A stretch of 64,000 nucleotides of DNA from G963675935 sp963823895 (GCA_963823895.1 CAWGNG010000019.1:62001-126000), one strand, 5' to 3'; shown: positions 31,359 to 41,014, counted from the first letter of the stretch. The notes: generated by a model not told the origin, from the sequence alone. Program-made: numbers and translations.

Positions 31359-32852
31359 TTAGCCGAAGTACGTCGGCTTCTCGATCCGCGTGCCGGGCTG
31401 CACTTTTGCTTTCAACTCCTCGGCATTCAAGGCATACAGTGGGCTGATTTCGACCGGCACGTTGTCGTCAACCTCGGCGCCCGCCTCGCGCAGCCAGCCG
31501 CGGTGCAACGCCGATAGCTGCCGGCGCACGCTCTCCGGCGTATCGTCTTTCGCTCCTGCGGCATTCTTCAGCGGAGCAAACGCCAACTGCGGATCGACCT
31601 CGACAACAATCGCCCCGCGGGCTTGCGGCATCAGGTCGAAGATGAACCGCTCGAACTTGATCGCGTTCGTCGCGGTCGGCTCGATGCGTTTGCCCGCGGA
31701 ATCGACGTGGGCCACCTTCTTGTGCGCGATATGGAACGGCAGGCCCGCAGTGGCCGGCCCACCTCTCTCACGGTGGGGCAGACATTCCTGTCTGCCCGGC
31801 TGGCCAGATTCCGACTGGCCAGATTTCTCTGGGCAGACAGGAATGTCTGCCCCACCGGCCGTGCGCCGCAGCAAGCCGGCGTCGATCACGTGAACGGCGA
31901 TGCTGCCGGCCCAAATCGCCAGCGAGCCGTCGGCATTGCGGCGATTCGCGGCCTCGTCGGGCAGGTCGCTGTACTCGATCACCATCAGCCGGCCGTCGAT
32001 CTGCACCACGTTTCCCACCCGCTCCAGCGGATCGCGCTTGGCGATCACCTGCGTCGACAACTCCGAGCCGGCCAGCAGGTGATAGCCGATGAACTCCCGG
32101 CCGCAAATATCGACCAGCGGGTTATCGACCTGGAAATAGAACAAGTGCCGGATGCCGCGGCGGGCAACGTCGTCGAGCCCGCCGCTGCGGAGCATGGCGG
32201 CCAACATGCCGCCGTGGCCGTCGGGGCTGGTGGCGATCCGCCCAGGCGATTCCAACAGCACTCGGCCGCTGGCGGCATCGACGGCCGGCATCGTCCCCTG
32301 GCGGAATACGAACAGGTCCTCCGCGGCCAGCCCGAAACGCCCGTGGGCGGCAAAGAACTCGACGGTCTCGTCGTGTGTGGCTGCGCTGGTCATCAGGTAG
32401 AGCGGAATCCGCACGCCGTAACGCCGCGCGGCCGCCGCGATCTTCTCGACGTGAATCTGGAAGAGCGTCTTATTCGAGACCGGCCCGATGGGGAACGTCC
32501 CCTTGGGATGGTCGAAGCCCAGCCGCGTCCCCTGCCCGCCGGCCACCAAAATGGCACCCAGTTGTCCGGCGGCCAGGGCTTCTTCGGCCCGTCGGCGTGC
32601 TTGTTCCGGGCTAAACGGATTGCCGGCCGTGTTGAGCCGGAACGCCGGCGGCGGTTCCGCCCGCGCGGCCAACTCGGCCACGTTCCCCTGCCGGTTTCGC
32701 CCGTCGAACAATCGCCGCACCAAGGCAAAATCGATCGCCTCGATCTGCCGTGCCAACGATTCTCGCTCCGGCCCGTCGAGTCTGTCCCAGAAGGCGAGCA
32801 GATGCTCCTGGCCGAAAGGCTGAAGCGTCGAAAGGAGTCGGTCTTTGGTCAT
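31359..32852 (-). CDS. UTP-hexose-1-phosphate / UDP-N-acetylhexosamine pyrophosphorylase with in-frame palindrome insertion
   Basis: About 497 residues. Makes a UDP-sugar from UTP and sugar 1-phosphate. The nucleotide loop LVAGGQGTRLGFDHPKGTFPIGP (about residues 100-122; shown as two overlapping parts of the UDPGP signature), QVDNPLVD, and HKKVAH...NAIKFERFIFDLMP are family landmarks; GGQGTRLG resembles the eukaryotic-type UAP/AGX group. Residues about 333-361 (GGADIPVCP...GRQECLPH) are encoded by a complete GTGGGGCAG palindromic element between conserved segments, without loss of frame. Whether the enzyme tolerates this loop is unknown. ATG 32852 is chosen because MTKDRLLSTL begins the family-like region; an in-frame ATG at 32927 is upstream. 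Confidence 0.87.
   Translation of the reverse strand: MTKDRLLSTLQPFGQEHLLAFWDRLDGPERESLARQIEAIDFALVRRLFDGRNRQGNVAELAARAEPPPAFRLNTAGNPFSPEQARRRAEEALAAGQLGAILVAGGQGTRLGFDHPKGTFPIGPVSNKTLFQIHVEKIAAAARRYGVRIPLYLMTSAATHDETVEFFAAHGRFGLAAEDLFVFRQGTMPAVDAASGRVLLESPGRIATSPDGHGGMLAAMLRSGGLDDVARRGIRHLFYFQVDNPLVDICGREFIGYHLLAGSELSTQVIAKRDPLERVGNVVQIDGRLMVIEYSDLPDEAANRRNADGSLAIWAGSIAVHVIDAGLLRRTAGGADIPVCPEKSGQSESGQPGRQECLPHRERGGPATAGLPFHIAHKKVAHVDSAGKRIEPTATNAIKFERFIFDLMPQARGAIVVEVDPQLAFAPLKNAAGAKDDTPESVRRQLSALHRGWLREAGAEVDDNVPVEISPLYALNAEELKAKVQPGTRIEKPTYFG
31772..31856. repeat. GTGGGGCAGACATTC palindromic element, copy 2, inside a coding sequence
   Basis: Perfect 26-base arms at 31772-31797 and 31831-31856 with a 33-base loop that contains the direct repeat TGGCCAGATT twice. 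It lies entirely within the pyrophosphorylase gene. Confidence 0.96.
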
Positions 32853-33032
32853 AGTCGGCGACTGTGGAAGGCCGGTTTGCCGGAGGAATTGTGCTGCTGG
32901 ATTACCGCGGAACAGACGGCTTTCCATTTTATGGTTTTTTGAAACGGAGCGTCAATGCACCCCTCTTGCGGACTTGCCGCCGTTCGCTCTATTATGAATC
33001 GTTCCGTCGAACCCCGTACAAGGAAGAAAACC

Positions 33033-35126
33033 ATGTCGTTACGCCGAACATTGCTGGTTCTGACACTGGCAGCGGTTGCCGCTGCGCTTGCAACGCCCAT
33101 TTCTCAGGCCGACGAAGGGATGTGGCTGTTCAACAGTCCGCCGAAGAAAATGTTGAAGGAGCGCTACGGCTTCGACGCCACCGACGCCTGGCTGACGCAC
33201 CTGCAACATGCGTCCTTGCGGATCAACCAGGGCGGCTCGGGCTCGTTCGTTTCGCCCAAGGGGCTGGTGATGACGAACCATCACGTCGGCGGCGGCGCGC
33301 TGGAGAAACTCAGCACGAAAGACCGCAACCTGTTGAAGACCGGCTTCTACGCCCGCAGCAGCGACGAAGAACTGAAATGCCCCGACTCGGAGTTCGTCGT
33401 GCTCGAGAGCATCGAGGACGTGACCGCGCGGGTCAACGCGGCGGTCAAGTCGGCCGCCAATTCGGCCGAGGCCGACAAACTGCGGCGGGCGGAAATCATC
33501 AACATCCGGCAGGAGTCGTTCAAGAAGACCGGCCTGCGCAGCGACGTGATCACGCTCTTCCGCGGCGGGCTGTACCAGCTCTACCGCTACAAGCGATACA
33601 CCGACGTGCGGCTGGTCTTCGCGCCGCAGCAGCAAGCGGCCTATTTCGGCGGCGATCCCGACAACTTCGAGTATCCCCGTTACGATCTCGACATCTGCTT
33701 CTTCCGCGTCTACGAGGACGGCAAACCGGTCAGCGCGCCGTATCTGAAGTGGAATCCCGCCTCACTGGCGGCGGGCGATCTGGTGTTCGTCTCCGGCAAT
33801 CCCGCCCGCACCGACCGCCTCAACACGGTGCATCACCTGGAGTTCATCCGCGATTGCCTGCTGCCGATGACCTTGAACATGCTGCGGCGGCGCGAAGTCA
33901 CGCTGATGGCGTTCTGCCAGCGCAGCGCCGAGCACAGCCGCGAGGGGAAGGAACTGCTGATGTACGTGCAGAACTCGCGCAAGGCGCGGCTGGGCGGACT
34001 GGCCGGCCTGCAAGACCCGGCCATCATGCGGCTGAAACAGGCCGAAGAGGCCGCCTTCCGCCAGGCCGCCGAGGCCTCGTCGCACGCCGCCGTCTGCAAG
34101 ACCGCCTTCGCCACCATCGACAAGTCGCTGGCCAGCATGGCGTCGATCCGCGAGGACCATGCCATGCTCGAACAGGGACAGGCGTTCCAATCGACGCTAT
34201 TCATCATCGCCCGCGCTGGTCCGCCTGGCCGAAGAAACCGCCAAACCGAACGCCGATCGGCTCGAGGAATACTGTGACGCCAACCTGCCGTCGCTGAAGC
34301 AAACGCTATTCTCCCCGCGCCGATCTATCCGCGCGTGCAGACCGCGCTCTTGGCCGACTCGTTGAGCGCCTATTTGGAAGAGGCGGGACAATGCGGCGGC
34401 ATCAGCGACCGCCAACTGGCCGAGAAGGTGATGGCGGACAAGTCGCCCGACCAGCGGGCGGCCGAACTGGTGCAAGGCACCAAGCTGGCCGACGTGGCCG
34501 TACGCCGCAAATTGGCCGAAGGCGGGCTGCAAGCCATCGAAGCCTCGGACGATCCGATGATCCAGCTTGCCCGCATGGTCGATAAGCCCGCGCGGAAGGT
34601 GCGCACGATTTATGAGCAGCAGGTCGAGGAGCCGCAGCGCTGGGCCTACGGCAAACTGGCCGATGCCCGCTTCGCCCTCTTTGGCGCCGACACCTATCCC
34701 GACGCCACCTTCACGCTGCGGCTGAGCGTCGGCACCATCAAAGGTTACGAGCAAGCCGGCGTGCAGGTGCCGGTGTGGACCACGCTGGCCGGGCTGTACC
34801 GCACGGCCAAGGAGCACGATTACGCCGAGCCCTTCAACCTGCCGCAGATTTGGCTCGATCGCAAAGACCGCCTGGATCTCAACACGCCCTACAACTTCAT
34901 CTGCACCGACAACATCATCGGCGGCAACTCGGGCAGCCCGGTCGTCAACCGCCAGGGGGAATTGGTCGGCATCATCTTCGACGGCAACATCCAGTCGTTG
35001 GTCTGGGACTACGTTTACACCGAAACCCAGGGCCGTTCGTTGGCCGTCCACGGCAGCGCGATTCTCGAAGCGCTGCGGAAGGTTTATGACGCCGGGGCGC
35101 TGGCGGATGAGTTGATGGGGAAGTGA
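33033..35126 (+). pseudogene. S46 family peptidase (dipeptidyl-peptidase 7/11-like), broken by two small frameshifts
   Basis: Secreted serine peptidase with a signal peptide (LLVLTLAAVAAALATPISQA). It opens with the family-typical DEGMWLFN; the catalytic His is in TNHHVG (about residue 81) and the Ser in GGNSGSPVVN (about 632). The gene reads in one frame to about 34211. ALVRLAEETAKPNADRLEEY continues in the +1 frame to about 34317, then APIYPRVQTALL returns to the first. Loss of CG in a CGCGCG run and of one G in CCGGCGCC would explain both, and together restore the frame. Without repair, translation stops at 34277. Assembly error or recent decay. ATG 33033 has AAGGA nine bases upstream. Confidence 0.87.
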
Positions 35127-35213
35127 GAGTTCCAGCGACGGGACCGCCGAGATCAATTGTGCCGCGCGATTGGGCTTCGTTGTGATGCAGCGAGGCCAAC
35201 AGTTGTTAATAGC

Positions 35214-35425
35214 GTGCCTTTTCACTAGCCCAGGCGTTTACGCCTGCGGAGCAGGGAGCCACCAGCCATCATTCCCTTTTTCGATCAGCCCCATTCATGG
35301 GGCGCGAGCGGAGGCGGCACAAGCATTGCCCCCGAAGCCATCTCGCCCCATAAATGGGGCTCGACAAAAAAATGAACCAGCGATCCTTCCCACAGGCGTA
35401 AACGCCTGGGCTAGTGAAAAGGCAC
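35214..35425. repeat. nested palindromic elements: 33-bp outer arms around an ATGGGGC palindrome
   Basis: 35214-35246 is the exact reverse complement of 35393-35425. Within the 146-base interior, AGCCCCATTCATGGGGCGC (from 35287) pairs with TCGCCCCATAAATGGGGCT (from 35342) at 17 of 19 positions. One repeat element therefore appears inserted within another. Confidence 0.92.
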
Positions 35426-35517
35426 ATGGACAACGATTGCCGGCGGGGCTTGGCCGAGGCACATCTGTGGAACAACAGCGGCGTTGCCCCGGCGTTGGAG
35501 CAGGGCGCGTGGCCACG

Positions 35518-35550
35518 AAAAAAGCCCGCGGGCCGGTGCCCGCGGGCTTT
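35518..35550 (-). terminator. rho-independent terminator of the DUF1559 gene
   Basis: 13-bp perfect stem (AAAGCCCGCGGGC at 35521-35533 with GCCCGCGGGCTTT at 35538-35550) and CGGT loop. On the minus strand the stem runs into six T (A run 35518-35523), ideal for termination about 50 bases after the stop of the gene ending at 35599. Confidence 0.85.
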
Positions 35551-35598
35551 GTTGCGTCTTAGGCAATTCGCTCCCGCGCGTCGGCGAGAGCAAAGCGA

Positions 35599-36708
35599 TC
35601 AGCCTCCAATTTTAGATTCGTCCAAGACGTCGTTGTGGTTGTAGCCGGCGGTGCTGCCGCTAGGTGGCACAGGCACGTTCGTCCACGGGTGAGCGAAGGA
35701 GGCGTCGCCGCAATCATGGTCATAGGGCGTCATCAGGTGAATAAACGTGTCGAGATCCATCGATGATTGAATGAACTGCTGATGCCCGTCGCAAAACGCC
35801 ACGTTGACGCCGCCGCCCGGATGGCCCGAGAGAAGCTTGTCGCTGAGTCTTGGAGATTTGGAAAAGGTGCTCCATTCAAACCCGACCTCCACTTCCATCG
35901 AGAGGGGCTGGATGGTAGTCTTGCTCGTCAACCACTGCGGCTGGTCACCGGGGTAGCTGCTCACGCCGCTCGTCGAGCCGCCCGAGCGGTCGTACACCAG
36001 ACACGGCGGGCTCGGCGGATTCGCCAACACCTGCTCGGCCAGGAGCAGGGTATTCGTCGAGCCGTCGTGCGAAGTGATATAGTCGAGGCTCACCTTGGCG
36101 GTTGTAGCGACGGTGGTACTGGTGCAGCCGGAGAACTGGCCTGTGTAGGCGCAGGGGCAAACGCCTGCCGCACGTTGTTCGCCGACAGCGGGATCCCAGT
36201 TCCGGCCCCGGTTGCAGACATACCCTAGCCACGTGTTGTTGTTAACGCCGGGAAAGCCCGGAATCGAATCCAATTGGGGGTCGTCGTCGGGACAGGTCAG
36301 GACTTTGATGGAAATGAGGGGATTAGCGCCATTAGGAGGCTGCGTTATCTTTCCGGATGAGGGGTCTACCGTCATAGTGGAAAGGCTGTCCCACACATCC
36401 CGATGTTCGATCTGCGGGAGCAAGGGGACTAACCAACTCACGGGGATGTTTGTCGTTCCCGTTCCGCCGGTCTGGAGCAACGGAAAGTTGTTGACGTAAC
36501 CGGGGAAGTACCTCCGACCCGTCTCGAAGTTGACCATTGCCAAGGCAAGGTTGTGCTCGTTGCTTGCACATGAGGCACGCCGGGCGGCTTCGCGGGCGGC
36601 CTGCACGGCGGGCAACAAGAGGCCGATCAATACGCCGATGATGGTAATCACCACCAGCAACTCGACAAGCGTAAATCCGCCGACACTGCGACCCTTGGAA
36701 CGTATCAT
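35599..36708 (-). CDS. DUF1559 family prepilin-like secreted protein
   Basis: 369 residues. Prepilin-type N-terminus GGFTLVELLVVITIIGVLIG with Glu at the fifth mature position, followed by AAREAARRASCASNEHNLALAMVNFE. The C-terminus has the DUF1559 H-x-GG motif SGHPGGGVNVAFCDGHQQF. Second such protein in the window and candidate substrate of the peptidase at 2145. ATG 36708 is preceded by GGGAG at good spacing. A strong terminator follows. No lipoprotein partner gene is adjacent, unlike the copy at 21900. Confidence 0.92.
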   Translation of the reverse strand: MIRSKGRSVGGFTLVELLVVITIIGVLIGLLLPAVQAAREAARRASCASNEHNLALAMVNFETGRRYFPGYVNNFPLLQTGGTGTTNIPVSWLVPLLPQIEHRDVWDSLSTMTVDPSSGKITQPPNGANPLISIKVLTCPDDDPQLDSIPGFPGVNNNTWLGYVCNRGRNWDPAVGEQRAAGVCPCAYTGQFSGCTSTTVATTAKVSLDYITSHDGSTNTLLLAEQVLANPPSPPCLVYDRSGGSTSGVSSYPGDQPQWLTSKTTIQPLSMEVEVGFEWSTFSKSPRLSDKLLSGHPGGGVNVAFCDGHQQFIQSSMDLDTFIHLMTPYDHDCGDASFAHPWTNVPVPPSGSTAGYNHNDVLDESKIGG

Positions 36709-36806
36709 GGCTAAATCTCCCTGTGATCTCCGTCCGCAACGAAGCCTTGCCCATGCCTATTGTCTCACAATCGGTTAAAAAAATCCAGCCTCTTTGCAAA
36801 AAAGGG

Positions 36807-36855
36807 GAGAGTGGATAGTGGAGAGTGAAGAGTGGAGAGTGGAAAGGGGGGAGTG
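36807..36855. repeat. heptamer array, GAGAGTG type (left half of an inverted pair)
   Basis: Seven units in phase (GAGAGTG, GATAGTG, GAGAGTG, AAGAGTG, GAGAGTG, GAAAGGG, GGGAGTG). They are complementary to the array at 37042-37160, about 190 bases away. The spacer between the halves shows no gene. Confidence 0.88.
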
Positions 36856-37041
36856 CAGGGGAGAAGAGGGCCGCAGGCCGGAACATTTGGGAGCCGCGCC
36901 CGCGCCGTGGCAAACGGCGCAAGTTCTTGGCGACCAGCCGGTTATGACACTCCCATCGCATACGGGGGGGGTGCCACGCGGCTTTCCGCGAACGCGGCGG
37001 TTCGCCGCGGCCTCTGCCGCCCGAGACACTGGCCCCCGTCC

Positions 37042-37160
37042 CTCTCCACTCTCCACTCTCCACTACCCACTCTCCACTCTCCACTACCCACTCTCCACTA
37101 CCCACTCTCCACTATCCACTCTCCACTACCCACTCTCCACTATCCACTCTCCACTACCCC
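37042..37160. repeat. heptamer array of 17 units, CTCTCCA/CTACCCA/CTATCCA
   Basis: Seventeen consecutive 7-bp units with no phase break, mostly CTCTCCA alternating with CTACCCA or CTATCCA. The array ends one base before the argS stop codon (37162). It is the longest array in the window and the inverted partner of 36807-36855. Confidence 0.95.
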
Positions 37161-37161
37161 C

Positions 37162-39216
37162 TCACATCTTCTCCACCACCTCGATCCCCAGCAGCTTTAG
37201 ACCCTTCTGGATCGTTCGCGCGGTCAGATCGCAGAGGAGCAGGCGGCTGTGGCGGAGGGCCTCGTTGGGGGCGCGGAGCACGTGGCATTGCTCGAAAAAC
37301 GTCGAATAACGATTCGCCACGTCGAAAAGATACGCCGTCAGTTGGTTGGGACGATAATCGGCCGCCGTCAGGTCGAGCGCTTCGGAAAAGCGGAGCAGTT
37401 CGACGGCCAACGCCCGCTCGGCCGGCGAATCCAACGAGATCGCCGCGGAGGGCGGCGCCGAAGGGGACAGTCCTATTTTCGCTGAGGCGAAAATCGGGAC
37501 AGTCCCCGACGCGAAAATCGGGACAGTCCCCGCGCTCCGCAGGGCGTCGATGTCGATGTTGCCTTTCGAGAAAATGCTCCGCACGCGGGCGTAGGCGTAC
37601 TGCATGTAGGTGGCCGTGTTGCCCGACATCGCCAGCATCTTGTCGTAACTGAAGACGTAATCGCTCGTGCGATTTTGCGAGAGGTCGGCGTATTTCAGGG
37701 CGGCGATGCCGACGCGCTCGGCGATTTGCCGCCGCTGGTCGTCGGAGAGTTCGCGGCCCTCGGGCTTGGCGTCGTCGTTGGCCGACACGATCTCCAGCGC
37801 CCGCCGCACGGCTTCGTCCAACAGACTTTCCAGTCCGACGGTATCGCCCGCGCGAGTCTTGAACGGTCGGCCGTCGTCGCCCAACACGGTGCCGAAACTG
37901 ACGTGCTGCAATTCGACGTTCTCGTAGCCCAGCAGCCGCGCGGCGGCGAAAAGCTGTTTGAAATGCAACGACTGGCGATGATCGACAACGTAGAGAATCG
38001 CGTCGGGACGCCACTGGTCCATGCGGTAGCGGATCGTGGCCAGGTCTGTAGTGCCGTAGAGAAACGCCCCGTCCTTCTTCCGCACGAGCATTGGCGTTTC
38101 GATGCCGTCGATAAAGATGCAGACGGCGCCGTCGCTTTCGCAGGCGATGCCGCGGCCGAGCAATTCCTCGACAACCGCCGCCAGCCGGTCCTCGTAAAAA
38201 CTCTCGCCCAGCGTGTGGTCGAACGTCACTCCCAGCCGCCGGTACATGCGATCGATTTCGTCTTCGCAGTGGGGAAGGAACTCCGACCAGAGGCGGCGAT
38301 TTTCCGCGTCGCCGGCGTGCAGTTTCGCGGTCTCGGCAAGTACGTCCAGGCGAATGGTGGGATGATCGGCAGCCAGTTTCGACAGTCGCGGATCGTTTTC
38401 AATCGCGGACCGATTATTTTCAATCTTCGTCAATTCGCTAACCGCGTCGTCGAGGTCGTTTTGAGCACGGCGTATTTCATCGCCCAGTTTCTCCGCGGTT
38501 TTGGTATTGGTGGCCTTGATTCTTGCTTCCGATAGTTCATATACCTTTCGCTTCTTTAAGGCGACTAGATCAATGGCCACCTCTCGAACGAACGAAGCGC
38601 GATAGTCCATCAGTTGCCGGACGACCTTGTAGAGCCGGGCGAGCTCCTCGACGGGGTTTTGGCGATAGGCGTCGGCGTTCAAGAAATGCTTGTAGCCGTA
38701 GAGGATCATGCCGAATTGCGTGCCCCAGTCGCCGATGTGATTGTCGCTGATGACGCGATGGCCGAGGAATCGCAAGACGCGGCACAGCGCGTCGCCGATC
38801 ACCGTCGAGCGGATGTGGCCGACGTGCATCGGCTTGGCCACGTTGGGGGCGGAGAAGTCGATCACGAACGTCCGCGGCCGGGCGACCGGCGCGACGCCCA
38901 ATCGCGGATCGCCCAGCGCCGCCGTAAGCCGTTCGATCAGCCAGCGCTCGTGTATCCGCAGATTGATGAAGCCGGGCCCGGCGATTTCGGGCGGGGCGCA
39001 GAGATCGCTCACGTCGAGCCGGGCGACGATCTCGGCGGCGATTTGCCGCGGCGGCCGGCCGAGCCGTTTCGCCAACGGCATCGCCATGTTCGCCTGGTAG
39101 TCGCCGAACTTGGGATCCTGACTGCGGCGGACCAGTTCGACCATTTCGGCCGGATCATCGACCATGCCGGCCAGCGCCGCATGGAATCGCGCTTTCAGAT
39201 CGGGAAGGATGCTCAT
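37162..39216 (-). CDS. argS: arginyl-tRNA synthetase with in-frame palindrome insertion
   Basis: Class I synthetase charging tRNA-Arg. An N-terminal Add-1 domain (1-110), HIGH-like HVGHIRS (about 131), a Rossmann core and a C-terminal DALR helical domain ending LLGIEVVEKM are visible. The KMSKS position is replaced by the KTRAGDT type seen in many ArgS. Residues about 563-585 (GTVPIFASGTVPIFASAKIG) come from a GGGGACAGTCCC element inserted in the DALR region between ALRSA and the conserved SPAERALAVELLRF segment. The 684-residue length exceeds the usual 550-600, also because of a charged helical insertion about 210-290. The ATG overlaps the rsfS stop, so the two are translationally coupled. 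Confidence 0.93.
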   Translation of the reverse strand: MSILPDLKARFHAALAGMVDDPAEMVELVRRSQDPKFGDYQANMAMPLAKRLGRPPRQIAAEIVARLDVSDLCAPPEIAGPGFINLRIHERWLIERLTAALGDPRLGVAPVARPRTFVIDFSAPNVAKPMHVGHIRSTVIGDALCRVLRFLGHRVISDNHIGDWGTQFGMILYGYKHFLNADAYRQNPVEELARLYKVVRQLMDYRASFVREVAIDLVALKKRKVYELSEARIKATNTKTAEKLGDEIRRAQNDLDDAVSELTKIENNRSAIENDPRLSKLAADHPTIRLDVLAETAKLHAGDAENRRLWSEFLPHCEDEIDRMYRRLGVTFDHTLGESFYEDRLAAVVEELLGRGIACESDGAVCIFIDGIETPMLVRKKDGAFLYGTTDLATIRYRMDQWRPDAILYVVDHRQSLHFKQLFAAARLLGYENVELQHVSFGTVLGDDGRPFKTRAGDTVGLESLLDEAVRRALEIVSANDDAKPEGRELSDDQRRQIAERVGIAALKYADLSQNRTSDYVFSYDKMLAMSGNTATYMQYAYARVRSIFSKGNIDIDALRSAGTVPIFASGTVPIFASAKIGLSPSAPPSAAISLDSPAERALAVELLRFSEALDLTAADYRPNQLTAYLFDVANRYSTFFEQCHVLRAPNEALRHSRLLLCDLTARTIQKGLKLLGIEVVEKM
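37463..37531. repeat. GGGGACAGTCCC palindromic element plus half copy, inside argS
   Basis: A full element (37463-37507) is followed directly by a further half unit (37508-37531). Total length is 69 bases, or 23 codons, and the argS frame is kept. Confidence 0.92.
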
Positions 39217-39743
39217 CGTTCCGCTATTCTACAAGCGGCGGGCGCAGAACGCCACACGTCTTGGTCGTTGTGGTGCAGGCGTCTCGCCTGCCCAGCAGAT
39301 GCAGGCGAGACGCCTGCACCACAAGTGCCGCGGTGGGATTCCTTAGCGCGGCTTGGGCGCGACACGCGCTTGGCTCGGCCCCAGAGATCTTCCAGCGCGT
39401 AGTACGCCCGCGTCTCGGGCTCGAACAGATGGACCACCACGTCGCCGTAATCCAACAGAATCCAGCGGCTCTCTTCGTATCCCTCGATTCCCAGCCGGCG
39501 GTCGCCCATACGGTCTTCCAGGGCGTGATCGATCTCCTCGCTCATGGCGTGGAGTTGGCGGCGGCTGGCACCGCTGGCCAAGACGAAGTAGTCGAAGATC
39601 GAGGTGAGTTCGCGCATGTCGAGCACGACGATGTCGATGCCGCGATTGTCCTCGGCGGTTTGCGCGGCCGTCAACGCCCTTTGCAGAGCCATATCGGACC
39701 GCACGCGCACCGCCGCCTCGGATCGGACTGGGCTCTCGTTCAT
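39213..39743 (-). CDS. rsfS: ribosomal silencing factor RsfS, C-terminus extended by a palindrome
   Basis: Binds ribosomal protein uL14 and blocks subunit joining when nutrients are short. The DUF143 core is clear: DIVVLDMRELTSIFDYFVLASG, SRRQLHAMSEEI and GYEESRWILLDYGDVVVHLF (about residues 37-118). The family usually ends near residue 130. Here a tail of about 40 residues follows, of which 141-159 (CGAGVSPASAGQARRLHH) are encoded by the palindrome at 39268-39324. The stop overlaps the argS start (TCAT on the plus strand, 39213-39216). ATG 39743 is used; ATG 39692 would also retain the core. Confidence 0.88.
   Translation of the reverse strand: MNESPVRSEAAVRVRSDMALQRALTAAQTAEDNRGIDIVVLDMRELTSIFDYFVLASGASRRQLHAMSEEIDHALEDRMGDRRLGIEGYEESRWILLDYGDVVVHLFEPETRAYYALEDLWGRAKRVSRPSRAKESHRGTCGAGVSPASAGQARRLHHNDQDVWRSAPAACRIAER
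39268..39324. repeat. TTGTGGTGCAGGCGTCTCGC palindrome at the rsfS 3' end
   Basis: Perfect 24-base arms (39268-39291, 39301-39324) around a nine-base loop. Length 57 is a multiple of three, and it stays open in the rsfS frame. Confidence 0.95.
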
Positions 39744-39843
39744 GCGGAGCGGACCTCGCAGAGACGTTCGTTTTCCTCACAAACCCATTTTACTTGACCG
39801 CGGCAGAAATGCCTAGCGGTGGGCAGAACTCGCGCTCGCCGCG

Positions 39844-39910
39844 GTGGGGCAGACATTCCTGTCTGCCCGGAAAGACACGCCGCATTGGCAGACAAGAATG
39901 TCTGCCCCAC
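39844..39910. repeat. GTGGGGCAGACATTC palindromic element, copy 3
   Basis: 24-base arms at 39844-39867 and 39887-39910 with one mismatch; the loop is 19 bases. Confidence 0.93.
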
Positions 39911-40045
39911 CCGAGCCGAGGATACGTGCGTCCCGTTCTCGCCGCCTTGCGGACGGCGCTAAACGACGTGTGCCGGCAAAATGCCACCCGAGTGGGTGGT
40001 TTCGGCCTTTCTCCTCTGCCGAATTCGGTTTTCTGCTTGGCTTTT

Positions 40046-40073
40046 TTGGGGCGACTAGTTACGTTATTATATA
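40046..40073 (+). promoter_or_regulatory. possible promoter of the Gly/Met-rich protein gene
   Basis: TTGGGG at 40046-40051 and TATATA at 40068-40073 are separated by 16 bases, about 75 bases before ATG 40150, in a local AT-rich stretch. The -35 is imperfect. Confidence 0.3.
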
Positions 40074-40149
40074 GGAGGTGGGAGACTACCCGCCGGCCGA
40101 TCAGATCGGAATTGGGCGCGAGGCAAAACAAGTGCGGAGGAGACGTGTC

Positions 40150-40974
<825 letters not shown>

Positions 40975-41014
40975 TCGCCGGCACAATGCGTTAGCGCGTG
41001 TCTGGAAAGTAAGT

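Larger units (their letters stand above)
35127..35598. other. intergenic region with nested palindromes and terminator
   Basis: About 470 bases between convergent genes. It contains the nested palindrome at 35214-35425 and the terminator at 35518-35550. No gene is supported; short open frames here are by-products of the repeats. Confidence 0.65.
39744..40149. other. divergent intergenic region with palindrome copy 3
   Basis: About 400 bases between rsfS (minus) and the Gly/Met-rich secreted protein gene (plus). It holds the palindrome at 39844-39910 and a possible promoter near 40046-40073. No gene is supported. Confidence 0.55.

Noticed and set aside
36807..37160. Possible CRISPR array
   Set aside because: Units are 7 bp without unique spacers and no cas gene is present; it is a tandem heptamer array.
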